Shown here piece after piece: positions 48,031-56,722 of a DNA stretch of 64,000 nt. The translations under genes and the position numbers were made by a program. Source of the DNA: Candidatus Rokuibacteriota bacterium (lineage in GTDB: Bacteria > Methylomirabilota > Methylomirabilia > Rokubacteriales > CSP1-6); the NCBI GenBank assembly GCA_003220435.1, contig QHSL01000063.1, positions 62,001 to 126,000 on the forward strand, in the 5' to 3' direction. The notes beneath the pieces are model-generated. The model was given only the letters and a program-made list of their open reading frames with translations. It was not told the origin of the DNA and made no database searches. How positions within the stretch are numbered: position 1 is the first letter of the stretch; the number at the start of each line of letters is the position of its first letter.

Positions 48031-49629
48031 CTACTCCGCGGCGTGAGCTGACGCGCGCTCGGTGGCCGGCGCCGTCGCCGGAGTCGACGGCTCCATCCGG
48101 ATCCGGCGCATCAGCGGCAGGAACAGCGGAACCGCCGTGAACATCACCGCCAGCAGCCAGAAATCGTCCACGTACGCCAGGAGCTGGGCCTGCGCCACCG
48201 TCTCGCGATAGAGCATCGCCACCGCCTGGCGCTCGGCGGTGAAGACGTCGCTGCCCCCGGTCACGAAGTGGCTTGCCCAGTGCGCCAGGCGCTCGCGCGT
48301 CGCCGGGTCCCACGCGGTGACGTGGCTCGCGAGCGTGCTCTGGTGGAACTGGCTTCGCTGGGCCAGCAGCGTCGTGGTCACCGCGATGCCCACGCTCCCG
48401 CCGATGTTGCGCGACATGCTGTACACCGCGGTGGCGTTCACGAGCTTGTCGCGCCGTATCGTGGCCAGCGTCAGGGTCGAGAGCGGGACGAAGACGAAGC
48501 CGAGCGCGAACCCCTGGATGAAGCGCGGAAGCGCCAGGGCCCAGTAGTCCATCCCGAGCGTGAGCGAGGTCATCATGTAGAGGCTCACGGCGTTGAGCAG
48601 GCAGCCGAACCCCAGCATCACGCGCTGGTCGACGCGGGTCACGATCCCCGAGGCGAACAGCGAGAAGATGTTGCCGATACCGCCGGGCGCCAGCACCAGA
48701 CCCGAGGTCCACGCGTCGTACCCGAGAAGCTTCTGCGTGAAGACGGCGACCAGCAGCATGCCCGAGAACGTCCCGAAGCCGACGAGCATGCTGAGCGCGG
48801 CGCCGGTGGCGAAGTTGCGGTCGGTGAACACGGTGAGGTCGAGGACGGGATCGCTGGTCTTCAGCTCGTGGACCAGAAAGCTGCCGAGCGCGCCGACGGC
48901 GCCGATCGCCAGCACGACGATCGTCGACGAGGCGAACCAGTCTTCACGCTCACCGCGGTCCAGGACGAGCTGCAAGCAGCCGAAGCCCGCGATCATCAGC
49001 CCGAGGCCCCACCAGTCGATCCGTGCGGCCCGGCGCAGGTAGGGCGGATCGAACAGGAAGACGCTCGCCAGGAAGAAGCCGAGGATCCCGACCGGCAGGT
49101 TGATGTAGAAGATCCAGCGCCACGACCACTGGTCGGCCAGGAAGCCGCCGACGGTCGGCCCCAGGATCGGGCCGAAGATGAAGCCGAGGCCCCACACGGC
49201 CATCGCGAGCCCCCGCTGGTGGAACGGGAAGATCTCCCAGAGGATCGCCTGCGAGAGCGGAATGATCGGCCCGCCGCCGAGACCCTGGAAGATGCGCGCC
49301 ACGATCAGCGTCGTCAGGTCGGGGGCCGCGCCGGAGATGAACGAGCTGACCACGAAGAGCGTGGCGCAGATCAGGAAGAACCGCTTGCGCCCGAACAGCC
49401 CGGCCAGCCACCCCGAGGCCGGGATGACGATGGCGTTGGCGGCCAGGTACGAGGTGATCACCCACGACACCTCCTCGAGCCCCGCCGACAGCGAGCCCTG
49501 CAGGTGAGGGAGGATCACGTTGGTGACGCTGGTGTCGAGGATCTGCATGAAGGCGACCACCATGACCGTGAAGGTGATCGCCCACTTCTGGACGGGAGAG
49601 ATCGGGGCTTCCGATACCGGGGGCGTCAT
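48031..49629 (-). CDS. MFS transporter, DHA2/EmrB type
   Basis: VQKWAITFTVMVVAFMQILDTSVTNVILPHLQGSL...GWLAGLFGRKRFFLICATLFVVSSFISGAAPDLTTLIVARIFQGLGGG; 14-TM layout. Confidence 0.95.
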   Translation of the reverse strand: MTPPVSEAPISPVQKWAITFTVMVVAFMQILDTSVTNVILPHLQGSLSAGLEEVSWVITSYLAANAIVIPASGWLAGLFGRKRFFLICATLFVVSSFISGAAPDLTTLIVARIFQGLGGGPIIPLSQAILWEIFPFHQRGLAMAVWGLGFIFGPILGPTVGGFLADQWSWRWIFYINLPVGILGFFLASVFLFDPPYLRRAARIDWWGLGLMIAGFGCLQLVLDRGEREDWFASSTIVVLAIGAVGALGSFLVHELKTSDPVLDLTVFTDRNFATGAALSMLVGFGTFSGMLLVAVFTQKLLGYDAWTSGLVLAPGGIGNIFSLFASGIVTRVDQRVMLGFGCLLNAVSLYMMTSLTLGMDYWALALPRFIQGFALGFVFVPLSTLTLATIRRDKLVNATAVYSMSRNIGGSVGIAVTTTLLAQRSQFHQSTLASHVTAWDPATRERLAHWASHFVTGGSDVFTAERQAVAMLYRETVAQAQLLAYVDDFWLLAVMFTAVPLFLPLMRRIRMEPSTPATAPATERASAHAAE

Positions 49630-49654
49630 TGCCCTAGGCTCGCGCAAGGCGATT

Positions 49655-50110
49655 TCAGTCTAATCGATACGCGCGCCGCGCCGTACCGCTGAACAGCGCC
49701 AGCTTCTCCCCGGCCGAGGCCCGGGCGGTGATGCGCTTGAACGCGTTCCACAGCGCGGCGTAACCGATCCCCATCTTCTCCACCGGGAAGTTGCTCTCGA
49801 ACATGCAGCGGTCCCCGCCGAAGCGCTCGATGCACGTCTCGATGTAGGGCTGCCAGTGCGCCGCCAGCTCGACCGACGACGGCGGCGCCGGAAGCGCGCC
49901 GTAGTCGTACGCCGCCAGCCGCATCATCATGCCGCCGAGCTTCATGACCACGTTCGGGCACCGGGCGAGCTCGACGATCCCGGCCTTCCACGTCGCGAAC
50001 ACCGCGTCGCGCTTGCCGGCATAGGGCCCGTAGCCGAGCGGTCCGCCGACGTGGCCCACGATGATGTTCGCGTCGGGAAACGCGCGCGCGAGATCGATGG
50101 CGTGTACACT
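49655..50110 (-). pseudogene. Amidohydrolase C-terminal remnant
   Basis: FLRSVSVHAIDLARAFPDANIIVGHVGGPLGYGPYAGKRDAVFATWKAGIVELARCPNVVMKLGGM...RCMFESNFPVEKMG; no N-terminal half or HxH motif; aroA region begins where homology ends. Confidence 0.75.
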
Positions 50111-50130
50111 GACCGAGCGGAGGAACCCAC

Positions 50131-51429
50131 GTGGCGATGCAGATCGAGCCGATCGCGCGGCCGTTCGACGCCGTGGTCGAGCTTCCCGGGTCGAAGAGCT
50201 ACTCGAACCGCGCGCTGCTCGTCGCCGCTCTGGCCCGCGGGCGCTCCGAGATCGCGCAAGCGCTCTTCTCGGACGACACGCGCTACATGCAGCGGGCGCT
50301 CGAGGCGCTCGGCGTGCGCGTGCGGGCCGACGAGACGTCGCAGTCGTTCGTGGTCGACGGCGTCGACGGCCGCTTCCCCGCGGCGCACGCCGCGCTCGAG
50401 ATCGGCAACGCGGGAACCGCCGCGCGCTTCTTGACGGCGGCGGTCGCGCTCGGCCGCGGGACGTTCGTGGTCGACGGCTCGGCGGCGATGCGCAAGCGGC
50501 CCATCGAGCCGCTGCTCGACGGTCTCCGCGCGCTCGGCGTGGACGCCGAGAGCCGCGACGGCACGGGCTGCCCTCCGGTGGTCGTGCGCGCCGACGGCAT
50601 CGCCGGCGGGCGCGCCCGGGTTCGCGGCGACGTCTCCAGCCAGTACCTGAGCGCCTTGCTGATGGCCGCGCCGTACGCCGCGCGCGACGTCGAGCTCGAG
50701 ATCGAGGGCGAGCTCGTCTCGGCGCCGTACGTCACGATGACGCTGTCCACGATGGCGGAGTTCGGCGTGCGCGCCGAGCGGGACGGCGACCGCTGGTTCT
50801 GCGTGCCGTCGGGCCAGCACTACGCGGCGCGCCCCTACGCGGTCGAGCCCGACGCCTCGGGCGCGTCGTACTTCTTCGCGGCGGCGGCCGTCACCGGCGG
50901 GCGCGTGGTGGTGCCGCGGCTCGGCAGCCGCTCGGCGCAGGGAGATCTGGGACTGCTCGACGTGCTCGCCCGCATGGGCTGCGACGTCAAGATCGAGTCC
51001 GACGCGATCACCGTGCAGGGGGCGGCGCGCCTGCGCGCTGTCGACGCCGACTTCACGCGCATGGGCGACGTCGCGACCACCCTGATGGCGATCGCGCCGT
51101 TCGCCGACGGGCCCGTGACCGTGCGCGGGATCGCCCAGACCCACTACGAGGAGAGCGACCGTCCCCTCGCGGCCGCGACCGAGCTCCGGCGCATGGGGCT
51201 GACGGTCGACAGCACGTGGGACTCCGTGACGATCCATCCCGGCACGCCGCAGCCGTGCGAGGTGCAGACGTACGACGACCATCGCATCGCGATGAGCTTC
51301 GCGGTGACGGGACTGCGCGCGCCGGGCATCCGGATCGCCAACCCCGAGTGCGTGTCGAAGACATTCCCCGAGTTCTTCGACGTGCTCCGCAGCCTGCGCG
51401 TGCCGTCAACGAGGGCGAGGCGAGCGTGA
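50131..51429 (+). CDS. aroA: 3-phosphoshikimate 1-carboxyvinyltransferase (EPSP synthase)
   Basis: PGSKSYSNRALLVAALA, EIGNAGTAARFLTAA, GDVSSQYLSALLMAAP, YDDHRIAMSFAV; GTG start. Confidence 0.96.
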   Translation: MAMQIEPIARPFDAVVELPGSKSYSNRALLVAALARGRSEIAQALFSDDTRYMQRALEALGVRVRADETSQSFVVDGVDGRFPAAHAALEIGNAGTAARFLTAAVALGRGTFVVDGSAAMRKRPIEPLLDGLRALGVDAESRDGTGCPPVVVRADGIAGGRARVRGDVSSQYLSALLMAAPYAARDVELEIEGELVSAPYVTMTLSTMAEFGVRAERDGDRWFCVPSGQHYAARPYAVEPDASGASYFFAAAAVTGGRVVVPRLGSRSAQGDLGLLDVLARMGCDVKIESDAITVQGAARLRAVDADFTRMGDVATTLMAIAPFADGPVTVRGIAQTHYEESDRPLAAATELRRMGLTVDSTWDSVTIHPGTPQPCEVQTYDDHRIAMSFAVTGLRAPGIRIANPECVSKTFPEFFDVLRSLRVPSTRARRA

Positions 51430-52199
51430 TCAACGTCTACGCGCTGTGCACCGGCTCCATCGAGCTCGACCGCGCCAGCATGGTATCGGATCTCGAGCCG
51501 GGCCAGCCCTGGACCGTGCCGGTGACGAGCTTTCTCGTGAGCCACCCGCGCGGTAAGCTCCTGTTCGACACCGGCGTGCACTGCCAGGCGCGCCTCGACC
51601 CGCTGACCCGCCTCGGCGCCGAGCGGATGAAGCGGTTGACGGTCAAGTCGCAGGCGGGCGACGACGTGGTGCCCCAGCTCGCGACGCTCGGTCTCCACCC
51701 CGAAGACATCCGCTACGTCGCGAACTCGCACCTGCACTTCGACCACTGCGGCGGCAACGAGTTCTTCCCGCGGGCGACGTTCCTGGTGCAGCGGCCCGAG
51801 CTGGAATCAGCGCGGCGCCCCGGGTTCGTGCCGAGCTACAGCCCGAGCCCCATCGACTTCGACCATCCGCTCGACTACCGGACGATCGACGGCGAGCACG
51901 ACGTCTTCGGCGACGGCAGCGTGATCCTGTTCCCCACGTACGGCCACACGCCGGGGCACCAGTCGTTGCGGGTTCGGTCCGGGAAGCAGGCGGAGATCGT
52001 CTGCGCGTCCGACGCGTGCTACACGCGGGAGAACATGGACCGCGACGTGCTCCCCAAGATCCTCTGGAACGCGTCCGTCATGTCCGAGTCGCTGGCGGCG
52101 CTTCGCAAGCTGCGCGATCAGGCGGGTGCCACCATGTTCTACGGTCACGACCCTGCGCAGTGGCAGGCCACCCCGCGCGCCCCCGCGCCGGTGCTCTGA
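51426..52199 (+). CDS. MBL-fold N-acyl homoserine lactonase family protein
   Basis: GTG start overlapping aroA stop; NSHLHFDHCGGNEFF (HxHxDH), FPTYGHTPGHQSLRVR, CASDACY. Confidence 0.88.
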   Translation: MINVYALCTGSIELDRASMVSDLEPGQPWTVPVTSFLVSHPRGKLLFDTGVHCQARLDPLTRLGAERMKRLTVKSQAGDDVVPQLATLGLHPEDIRYVANSHLHFDHCGGNEFFPRATFLVQRPELESARRPGFVPSYSPSPIDFDHPLDYRTIDGEHDVFGDGSVILFPTYGHTPGHQSLRVRSGKQAEIVCASDACYTRENMDRDVLPKILWNASVMSESLAALRKLRDQAGATMFYGHDPAQWQATPRAPAPVL

Positions 52200-53200
52200 G
52201 CCCGCGCGGCTCGGCCCTCGCGAGCTGGTTCCGCGGCCCGGCGGCCCTCGCGCGGTTCCGGCGCCGGACAGTGGGACGCTCACCGGCCGTGCTCTCGCCA
52301 CGTGGCTCCGGCTGGCGGGCGATCGCGCCCGACTGGGATGCTCTCTTCGACCTGGCCCGCGCCGGCGTGCCGTTTCAGACGGCGGTCGATCGCCGCTACG
52401 ACCGCTCCGGCAACCCCCGGATCCTGCGCCGCGCGCTTCGCGAAGGCCGCACGGTGTTCTTCCCGCAGATCCATCAAGTGCTGCCGCGGCTCGCCCGGCT
52501 GATGGTCGCCTTGCGGGCGGCGTTGCTCGGGCCGGCGCGTGAGGAGTGCTCGTTCCTGTTTGCGGTCGAGGGCCGGGGCCGGGAAGGCCTGGGACTGCAC
52601 CACGACGGCGACGTCGACGCGTTCTGGCTCCAGCTCGAGGGCCGGCGCACCGTGACGATCGGACCGCCGGTCGCGCCACGCACGCCGCTCGATCTGCCGG
52701 ACTCGCTCGCCGCTCGCCGCGGGCGAGGTTGGCGCACGTTCGATCTTCCGCCGGGCTCGCTCTTTCACCTGCCGCCGCGGACGCCGCACCGGGTCGTGTG
52801 CCACGGGCGCTCGCTGGCGATCTCGCTCACGTGGAGGCGCGCGCGATCGGGACGGGCCGCCGGCCTCGCGGCCTGGGACGTCGTTGGCGGGCGAGCCATC
52901 GCGATCCCGCGCCCGGTGCGCGATCGGCTGTGGGTTCAGGTGCCGGTGGTCGCCGGGACCGTGGATCCGCGCCGCGACGACTTCAAGCTATGCTCGGTGG
53001 ACGGCGTGTCGGTGGGTTTGCCGGCCAACCTGCGCCGCTGGGCGACGAGGCTCGCACTGATGCCGTCTCTCCGCCGAGCCGACGTCCCCGCCGTCGCGCG
53101 CGATCAGCTCTTGCGCCATGGGGTCCTGGCGCCGGTCGACCTGCCGCTCGCCGTGCGACCCGAGCGCCCGCGGGAGCTCGACGGCTGGCGTTTCGCCTGA
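52196..53200 (+). CDS. JmjC/cupin-like 2-oxoglutarate oxygenase family protein (start uncertain; GTG 52271 possible)
   Basis: GLGLHHDGDVDAFWLQLEGRRTVTIGPPV...FDLPPGSLFHLPPRTPHRVVC; HxD...H layout. Confidence 0.72.
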   Translation: MSPRGSALASWFRGPAALARFRRRTVGRSPAVLSPRGSGWRAIAPDWDALFDLARAGVPFQTAVDRRYDRSGNPRILRRALREGRTVFFPQIHQVLPRLARLMVALRAALLGPAREECSFLFAVEGRGREGLGLHHDGDVDAFWLQLEGRRTVTIGPPVAPRTPLDLPDSLAARRGRGWRTFDLPPGSLFHLPPRTPHRVVCHGRSLAISLTWRRARSGRAAGLAAWDVVGGRAIAIPRPVRDRLWVQVPVVAGTVDPRRDDFKLCSVDGVSVGLPANLRRWATRLALMPSLRRADVPAVARDQLLRHGVLAPVDLPLAVRPERPRELDGWRFA

Positions 53201-53204
53201 GTGG

Positions 53205-54776
53205 TCAGCTTGCGCCCCGCGCGCGCGTCAGCACTTCGTCGATTCCGCCAGTGAAGTAGAACGCGTCCTCCGGAATGCCGTCGTGCACACCATCGAGAAT
53301 GGCCGTGCAGGCGGCCAGCGTGTCCGCGCGTGACACGAAGGTGCCCGGCCGCTGGGTGTACGGCTCCGCGATGAAGAACGGCTGGGCGAGGAACCGGCGC
53401 AGCCGTCGCGCGCGCCCCACGGTCGCCCGCGCAGCCGCGTCGAGGTCCTGCCGGCCCTCGAGGGCGTCGGCCTCGGCGAGACATCTCCTGACGCGCTCGG
53501 CCACGGTCGCGGGCGTCTCGCCGACCACTTCGGGCATGAGCCAGCGCGATCGCGATGCCACCGGATCGATGGCCGGCCAGATGTGCGCGGCCGCGATGGC
53601 GCGCGACATCGTGATGACCGTGTCGAACGCCTCGCGATGCTCCGGGTGGTCGGCGACGAAGAAGAACGTCTGGATCCCGCCGAGCCCGAGCGTGAAGCCC
53701 TCGTCGCGGACGTTCCGGAGGTCCTCGATGCGCGCGCCGGGAACGAACGTGAACAGGGAGAGCTCCGACGTGGCCAGACGCCGGACGAGCTCCTCCAGGA
53801 GCACGGTGGTGCCCACCCGCTCTCCGCCGAGCAGCGCGACCACGCCGCCGCGGACGATCGGCAGCAGGAGGTCGATCACCTTGATGCCGGTTTCGAGGAG
53901 CGTGGGGCGGCCGGCCGGCGTGGGCGGCACGAGCCGGTCGAGCGCCGAGCGCATCAGCGGCTCGCCGAGCGGCGCGTTCATCGGCTCGCCGCGCTCGGCG
54001 ATCTGCATCCCCGGCGTCAGCTCGGCCGCCGCGTCACGCGCGATCGCGCGCACCCGCCCGTCGGGGAGGTGCTGCACGACCTGGACCGTGACGGCGCGGC
54101 CGGCCTCGTCGGCGGCGATCAGGGTGCTGAACAGCTCCGGCGGGCCCGCCGGCTCGAAGCGTGCCTCGATCAGCGGGCCCTCGGCACGCACGATTCGGCC
54201 GATCCGCGCGGGGAAGTCTTCGGGCAGCGGGCGGTCGCTCAGCGCGTCCTTCATGATGACGAGGATCCTCCTCTTGAGCCGTCGGCGAGCGGCGTGCAGG
54301 CGGTTGTTCACGGTGGTCGCGGGCAGATCGAGGAACGCCGCGATCTGCGCCTGCGAGCACTCGTGGACCCAGCGCAGCACGGCGGGCTCGCGGAGGCCGT
54401 CGGGAAGGTCGGCGAGCGCGGCCAGCGCCACGAGGCGACGACGGCCGGCGTCCATTCGCTGGTCGGCCGACGGGCCGTCGCCCGGAAGGTGCTCGGCCTC
54501 CGCCAGCGACTCGAGGCGCCGTGCGCGAAGCGCGTGGAGCGCCTGCCGCCGCACGATGCCGCGCAGCCACGCCGGGAAGGCCATGGCGTCGAGCAGACGC
54601 GGGAGGCCGCGCCACGCGGCCACGAACGCCTCCTGCACCACGTCCTTGGCGACGTCGACGTCGTGCACGAGCGCCATGGCCGAGCCGTGGGCGAGACGCT
54701 GGTAGCGCTGGACCAGCTCCGTGAAGCTGTCCACGTCGCCGCCGCGCGCCCGCTCCACCAGGGTCACCAGGTCCAT
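53205..54776 (-). CDS. ECF-like sigma70 factor fused to degenerate F1-ATPase beta-subunit-like domain
   Basis: N-term region 2 YQRLAHGSAMALVHDVDVAKDVVQEAFVAAWRGLPRLL and region 4 LPDGLREPAVLRWVHECSQAQIAAFLDLPATTVNNRLHAARRRLKRR; C-term ARIGRIVRAEGPLIEARFEPAG...LLETGIKVIDLLLPIVRGGVVALLGGERVGTTVLLEELVRRLA...AIAAAHIWPAIDPVASRSR...RARRLRRFLAQPFFIAEPYTQRPGTFVSRADTLAACTAILDGVHDGIPEDAFYFTGGIDEVL (AtpD-like). Confidence 0.9.
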   Translation of the reverse strand: MDLVTLVERARGGDVDSFTELVQRYQRLAHGSAMALVHDVDVAKDVVQEAFVAAWRGLPRLLDAMAFPAWLRGIVRRQALHALRARRLESLAEAEHLPGDGPSADQRMDAGRRRLVALAALADLPDGLREPAVLRWVHECSQAQIAAFLDLPATTVNNRLHAARRRLKRRILVIMKDALSDRPLPEDFPARIGRIVRAEGPLIEARFEPAGPPELFSTLIAADEAGRAVTVQVVQHLPDGRVRAIARDAAAELTPGMQIAERGEPMNAPLGEPLMRSALDRLVPPTPAGRPTLLETGIKVIDLLLPIVRGGVVALLGGERVGTTVLLEELVRRLATSELSLFTFVPGARIEDLRNVRDEGFTLGLGGIQTFFFVADHPEHREAFDTVITMSRAIAAAHIWPAIDPVASRSRWLMPEVVGETPATVAERVRRCLAEADALEGRQDLDAAARATVGRARRLRRFLAQPFFIAEPYTQRPGTFVSRADTLAACTAILDGVHDGIPEDAFYFTGGIDEVLTRARGAS

Positions 54777-54918
54777 TCGCGCCTCCGTTCGTGCACAGCT
54801 TAGTGCCGGGGAGGGCGCGCCGGCTTTGAGGTATTTTGGGGGTATCGCCGCGACTGGAGCGCCCCAAACCGAGGCGATCCTCAAGGAGCTGCGTTCGGCG
54901 TCTCGGTGACGGCGGCAT

Positions 54919-54934
54919 ACTCGCGATCGCGAGT
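54919..54934. promoter_or_regulatory. 16-bp perfect palindrome between divergent genes (candidate operator)
   Basis: ACTCGCGATCGCGAGT between the sigma/F1-beta fusion gene and the Uma2 gene. Confidence 0.5.
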
Positions 54935-55021
54935 GTATCGTTCTAGGGACTTTCGGGGCTCGTCCCCATCGGCTATAGCCTCGTTGATGGGACGAGCCGA
55001 GCACGAGGGAGGAGGAAGCCG

Positions 55022-55588
55022 ATGGCAGTCGACGTGGCGGCGCCGAGAAGGCTGTTCACCCGTCAGGAGTACCTCCGGATGGCCGAGGTGGGCATCCTCA
55101 AGCCGACCGAACGAGTCGAGCTGATCCGGGGTGAGATCGTCGAGATGTCGCCCATCGGCCGGCGTCATCAAGCGTTCGTCGACAACTTGAACCAGCTGTT
55201 GACCGTGCGCATCGCCGGCCGAGCCATCGTGTCAGTCCAGAACCCAGTCGTGCTCGCCGACGACACCGAGCCAGAGCCCGACCTCAAGATCATTCGCCGG
55301 CGCTCCGTGCCGTACAAAGAGCTCGAGGCGCACGGCAACGACGTGCTGCTGTTGATCGAGGTAGCCGAGACCTCCCTTTCCTACGACCGATCCACCAAGC
55401 TCAGGCTCTACGCTGAAGCCGGGATTGCCGAATACTGGGTTGTCGACTGCTCAGCGGAGAGTGTCGAGGTCCATCGCATGCCCGACGCGAGCGGCTATCT
55501 GGAGATGAACCGTTTCACCGGCGGCGCGCCCGTCAGCCCGCTGGCCTTCCCCGACGTCAGGGTCGCTCTCGCCGAGATCTTCGCGTAG
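55022..55588 (+). CDS. Uma2 family endonuclease (DUF820)
   Basis: FTRQEYLRMAEVGILKPTERVELIRGEIVEMSPIGRRHQAFVDNLNQLL...EPEPDLKIIRRR...VLLLIEVAETSLSYDRSTKLRLYAEAGIAEYWVVD. Confidence 0.94.
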   Translation: MAVDVAAPRRLFTRQEYLRMAEVGILKPTERVELIRGEIVEMSPIGRRHQAFVDNLNQLLTVRIAGRAIVSVQNPVVLADDTEPEPDLKIIRRRSVPYKELEAHGNDVLLLIEVAETSLSYDRSTKLRLYAEAGIAEYWVVDCSAESVEVHRMPDASGYLEMNRFTGGAPVSPLAFPDVRVALAEIFA

Positions 55589-55700
55589 CGCGCCCCGGAG
55601 TCTCGCCCCAGGTTGACGCGCCGACCGCTGCTGGCCTATGGTCTGGCCAGTCGCGGCGAGGGCGCCGCGCGTGGGGGCTGTCACTCACCGGGGGTGTCAT

Positions 55701-56711
55701 ATGAAGACGGCGATCGTCGGGACGGCGCAGGGCATCTTCGTGGTCGACGCGGCTGGCGGCGGGTCGTCGTCCAGCCTGATGGGGCCGAGCGTCCGCCACC
55801 TCTCGCGGATAAACGGACAGTGCCTCGCCGGCTCCACCGCCGGCATCTTCCGCTCGGGTGACGGCGGCCGGACCTGGCAGGCGAGCGGGATCGGCGACCG
55901 GGAAGTGTGGGACGTGACGGCCGCACCCGGCGATCCCGAAACGCTCTACGCGGTCACCGAGCCGGCCGGCGTCTTCCTCTCACGGGATGCCGGGGCGTCG
56001 TGGACCGAGGTGGTCGCCTTCCGGCGCGCGCCGGGCTTCGACCAGTGGTGCGTGCCGGTCAACCCGCCGCGGCCGGGCCGGGCGCGCTCGATCGTGATCG
56101 ACCGCCAGAATCCCGACCGCTGGTGCGTCGGCGTGGAGGTGGGCGGCGTGGTGCTCACCGAGGACGGCGGCCGCTCGTGGACGTTCAACATGCCCGGCGG
56201 CAACCCCGATCTCCACAACATCGTGGCCAAGCCCGACGAGCCCGGCGTGCTGTTCGCGTCCACCGGGTTCGGGCGGATCGACCGCAGCGAGCCGATGGAG
56301 AAGCGCATCGCCGGCATGTTCCGCTCGGACGACCACGGCAAGACCTGGCGTTTCCAGTGGACGGGAATGACGCCGCCCTACACGCGCCCGCTCTGCATCG
56401 ATCCGCGGCCGCCCCACGCGGTGACGGTCGGCTCGTCGCCCACGGCGTTCTCGTCCTCCAAGGACGCCGGCGGCGCGCGCGCGATGCTGTTCCAGTCGGC
56501 GGACGGCGGCGAGACGTGGCGCTCGCTGGGCGACGCCGATCACTCGCCCTCGGCGGCCCAGATCCACGCGGTCACCTCGGATCCCGAGACGACCGGCGGC
56601 GTGCTCGTGGGCACCGACACGGGCGAATTGTGGCGGGTGAGCCCGGACACGAAGTGGACGCGCGTGGCCCAGGGATTGCCGATGGTGCAATCGATCCTGC
56701 TGCTCGCGTGA
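55701..56711 (+). CDS. BNR/sialidase-like beta-propeller protein
   Basis: Repeated FRSGDGGRTWQ, LSRDAGASWTEV, LTEDGGRSWTF, FRSDDHGKTWRF, FQSADGGETWRSL blades. Confidence 0.87.
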   Translation: MKTAIVGTAQGIFVVDAAGGGSSSSLMGPSVRHLSRINGQCLAGSTAGIFRSGDGGRTWQASGIGDREVWDVTAAPGDPETLYAVTEPAGVFLSRDAGASWTEVVAFRRAPGFDQWCVPVNPPRPGRARSIVIDRQNPDRWCVGVEVGGVVLTEDGGRSWTFNMPGGNPDLHNIVAKPDEPGVLFASTGFGRIDRSEPMEKRIAGMFRSDDHGKTWRFQWTGMTPPYTRPLCIDPRPPHAVTVGSSPTAFSSSKDAGGARAMLFQSADGGETWRSLGDADHSPSAAQIHAVTSDPETTGGVLVGTDTGELWRVSPDTKWTRVAQGLPMVQSILLLA

Positions 56712-56722
56712 CGAGGGAAGAC

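Noticed and set aside
49942-51282. 446-aa minus-strand ORF over aroA
   Set aside because: Shadow of aroA; low-complexity Arg/Ala/His sequence.
51426-52199. AHL-lactonase-like gene as evidence of quorum quenching
   Set aside because: The MBL fold is broad; it is coupled to aroA and no LuxI/LuxR genes are seen, so function is not supported beyond family.
54923-54930. GCGATCGC octamer resembling cyanobacterial HIP1
   Set aside because: It is only the core of the 16-bp palindrome; no HIP1 enrichment was noticed in the window.
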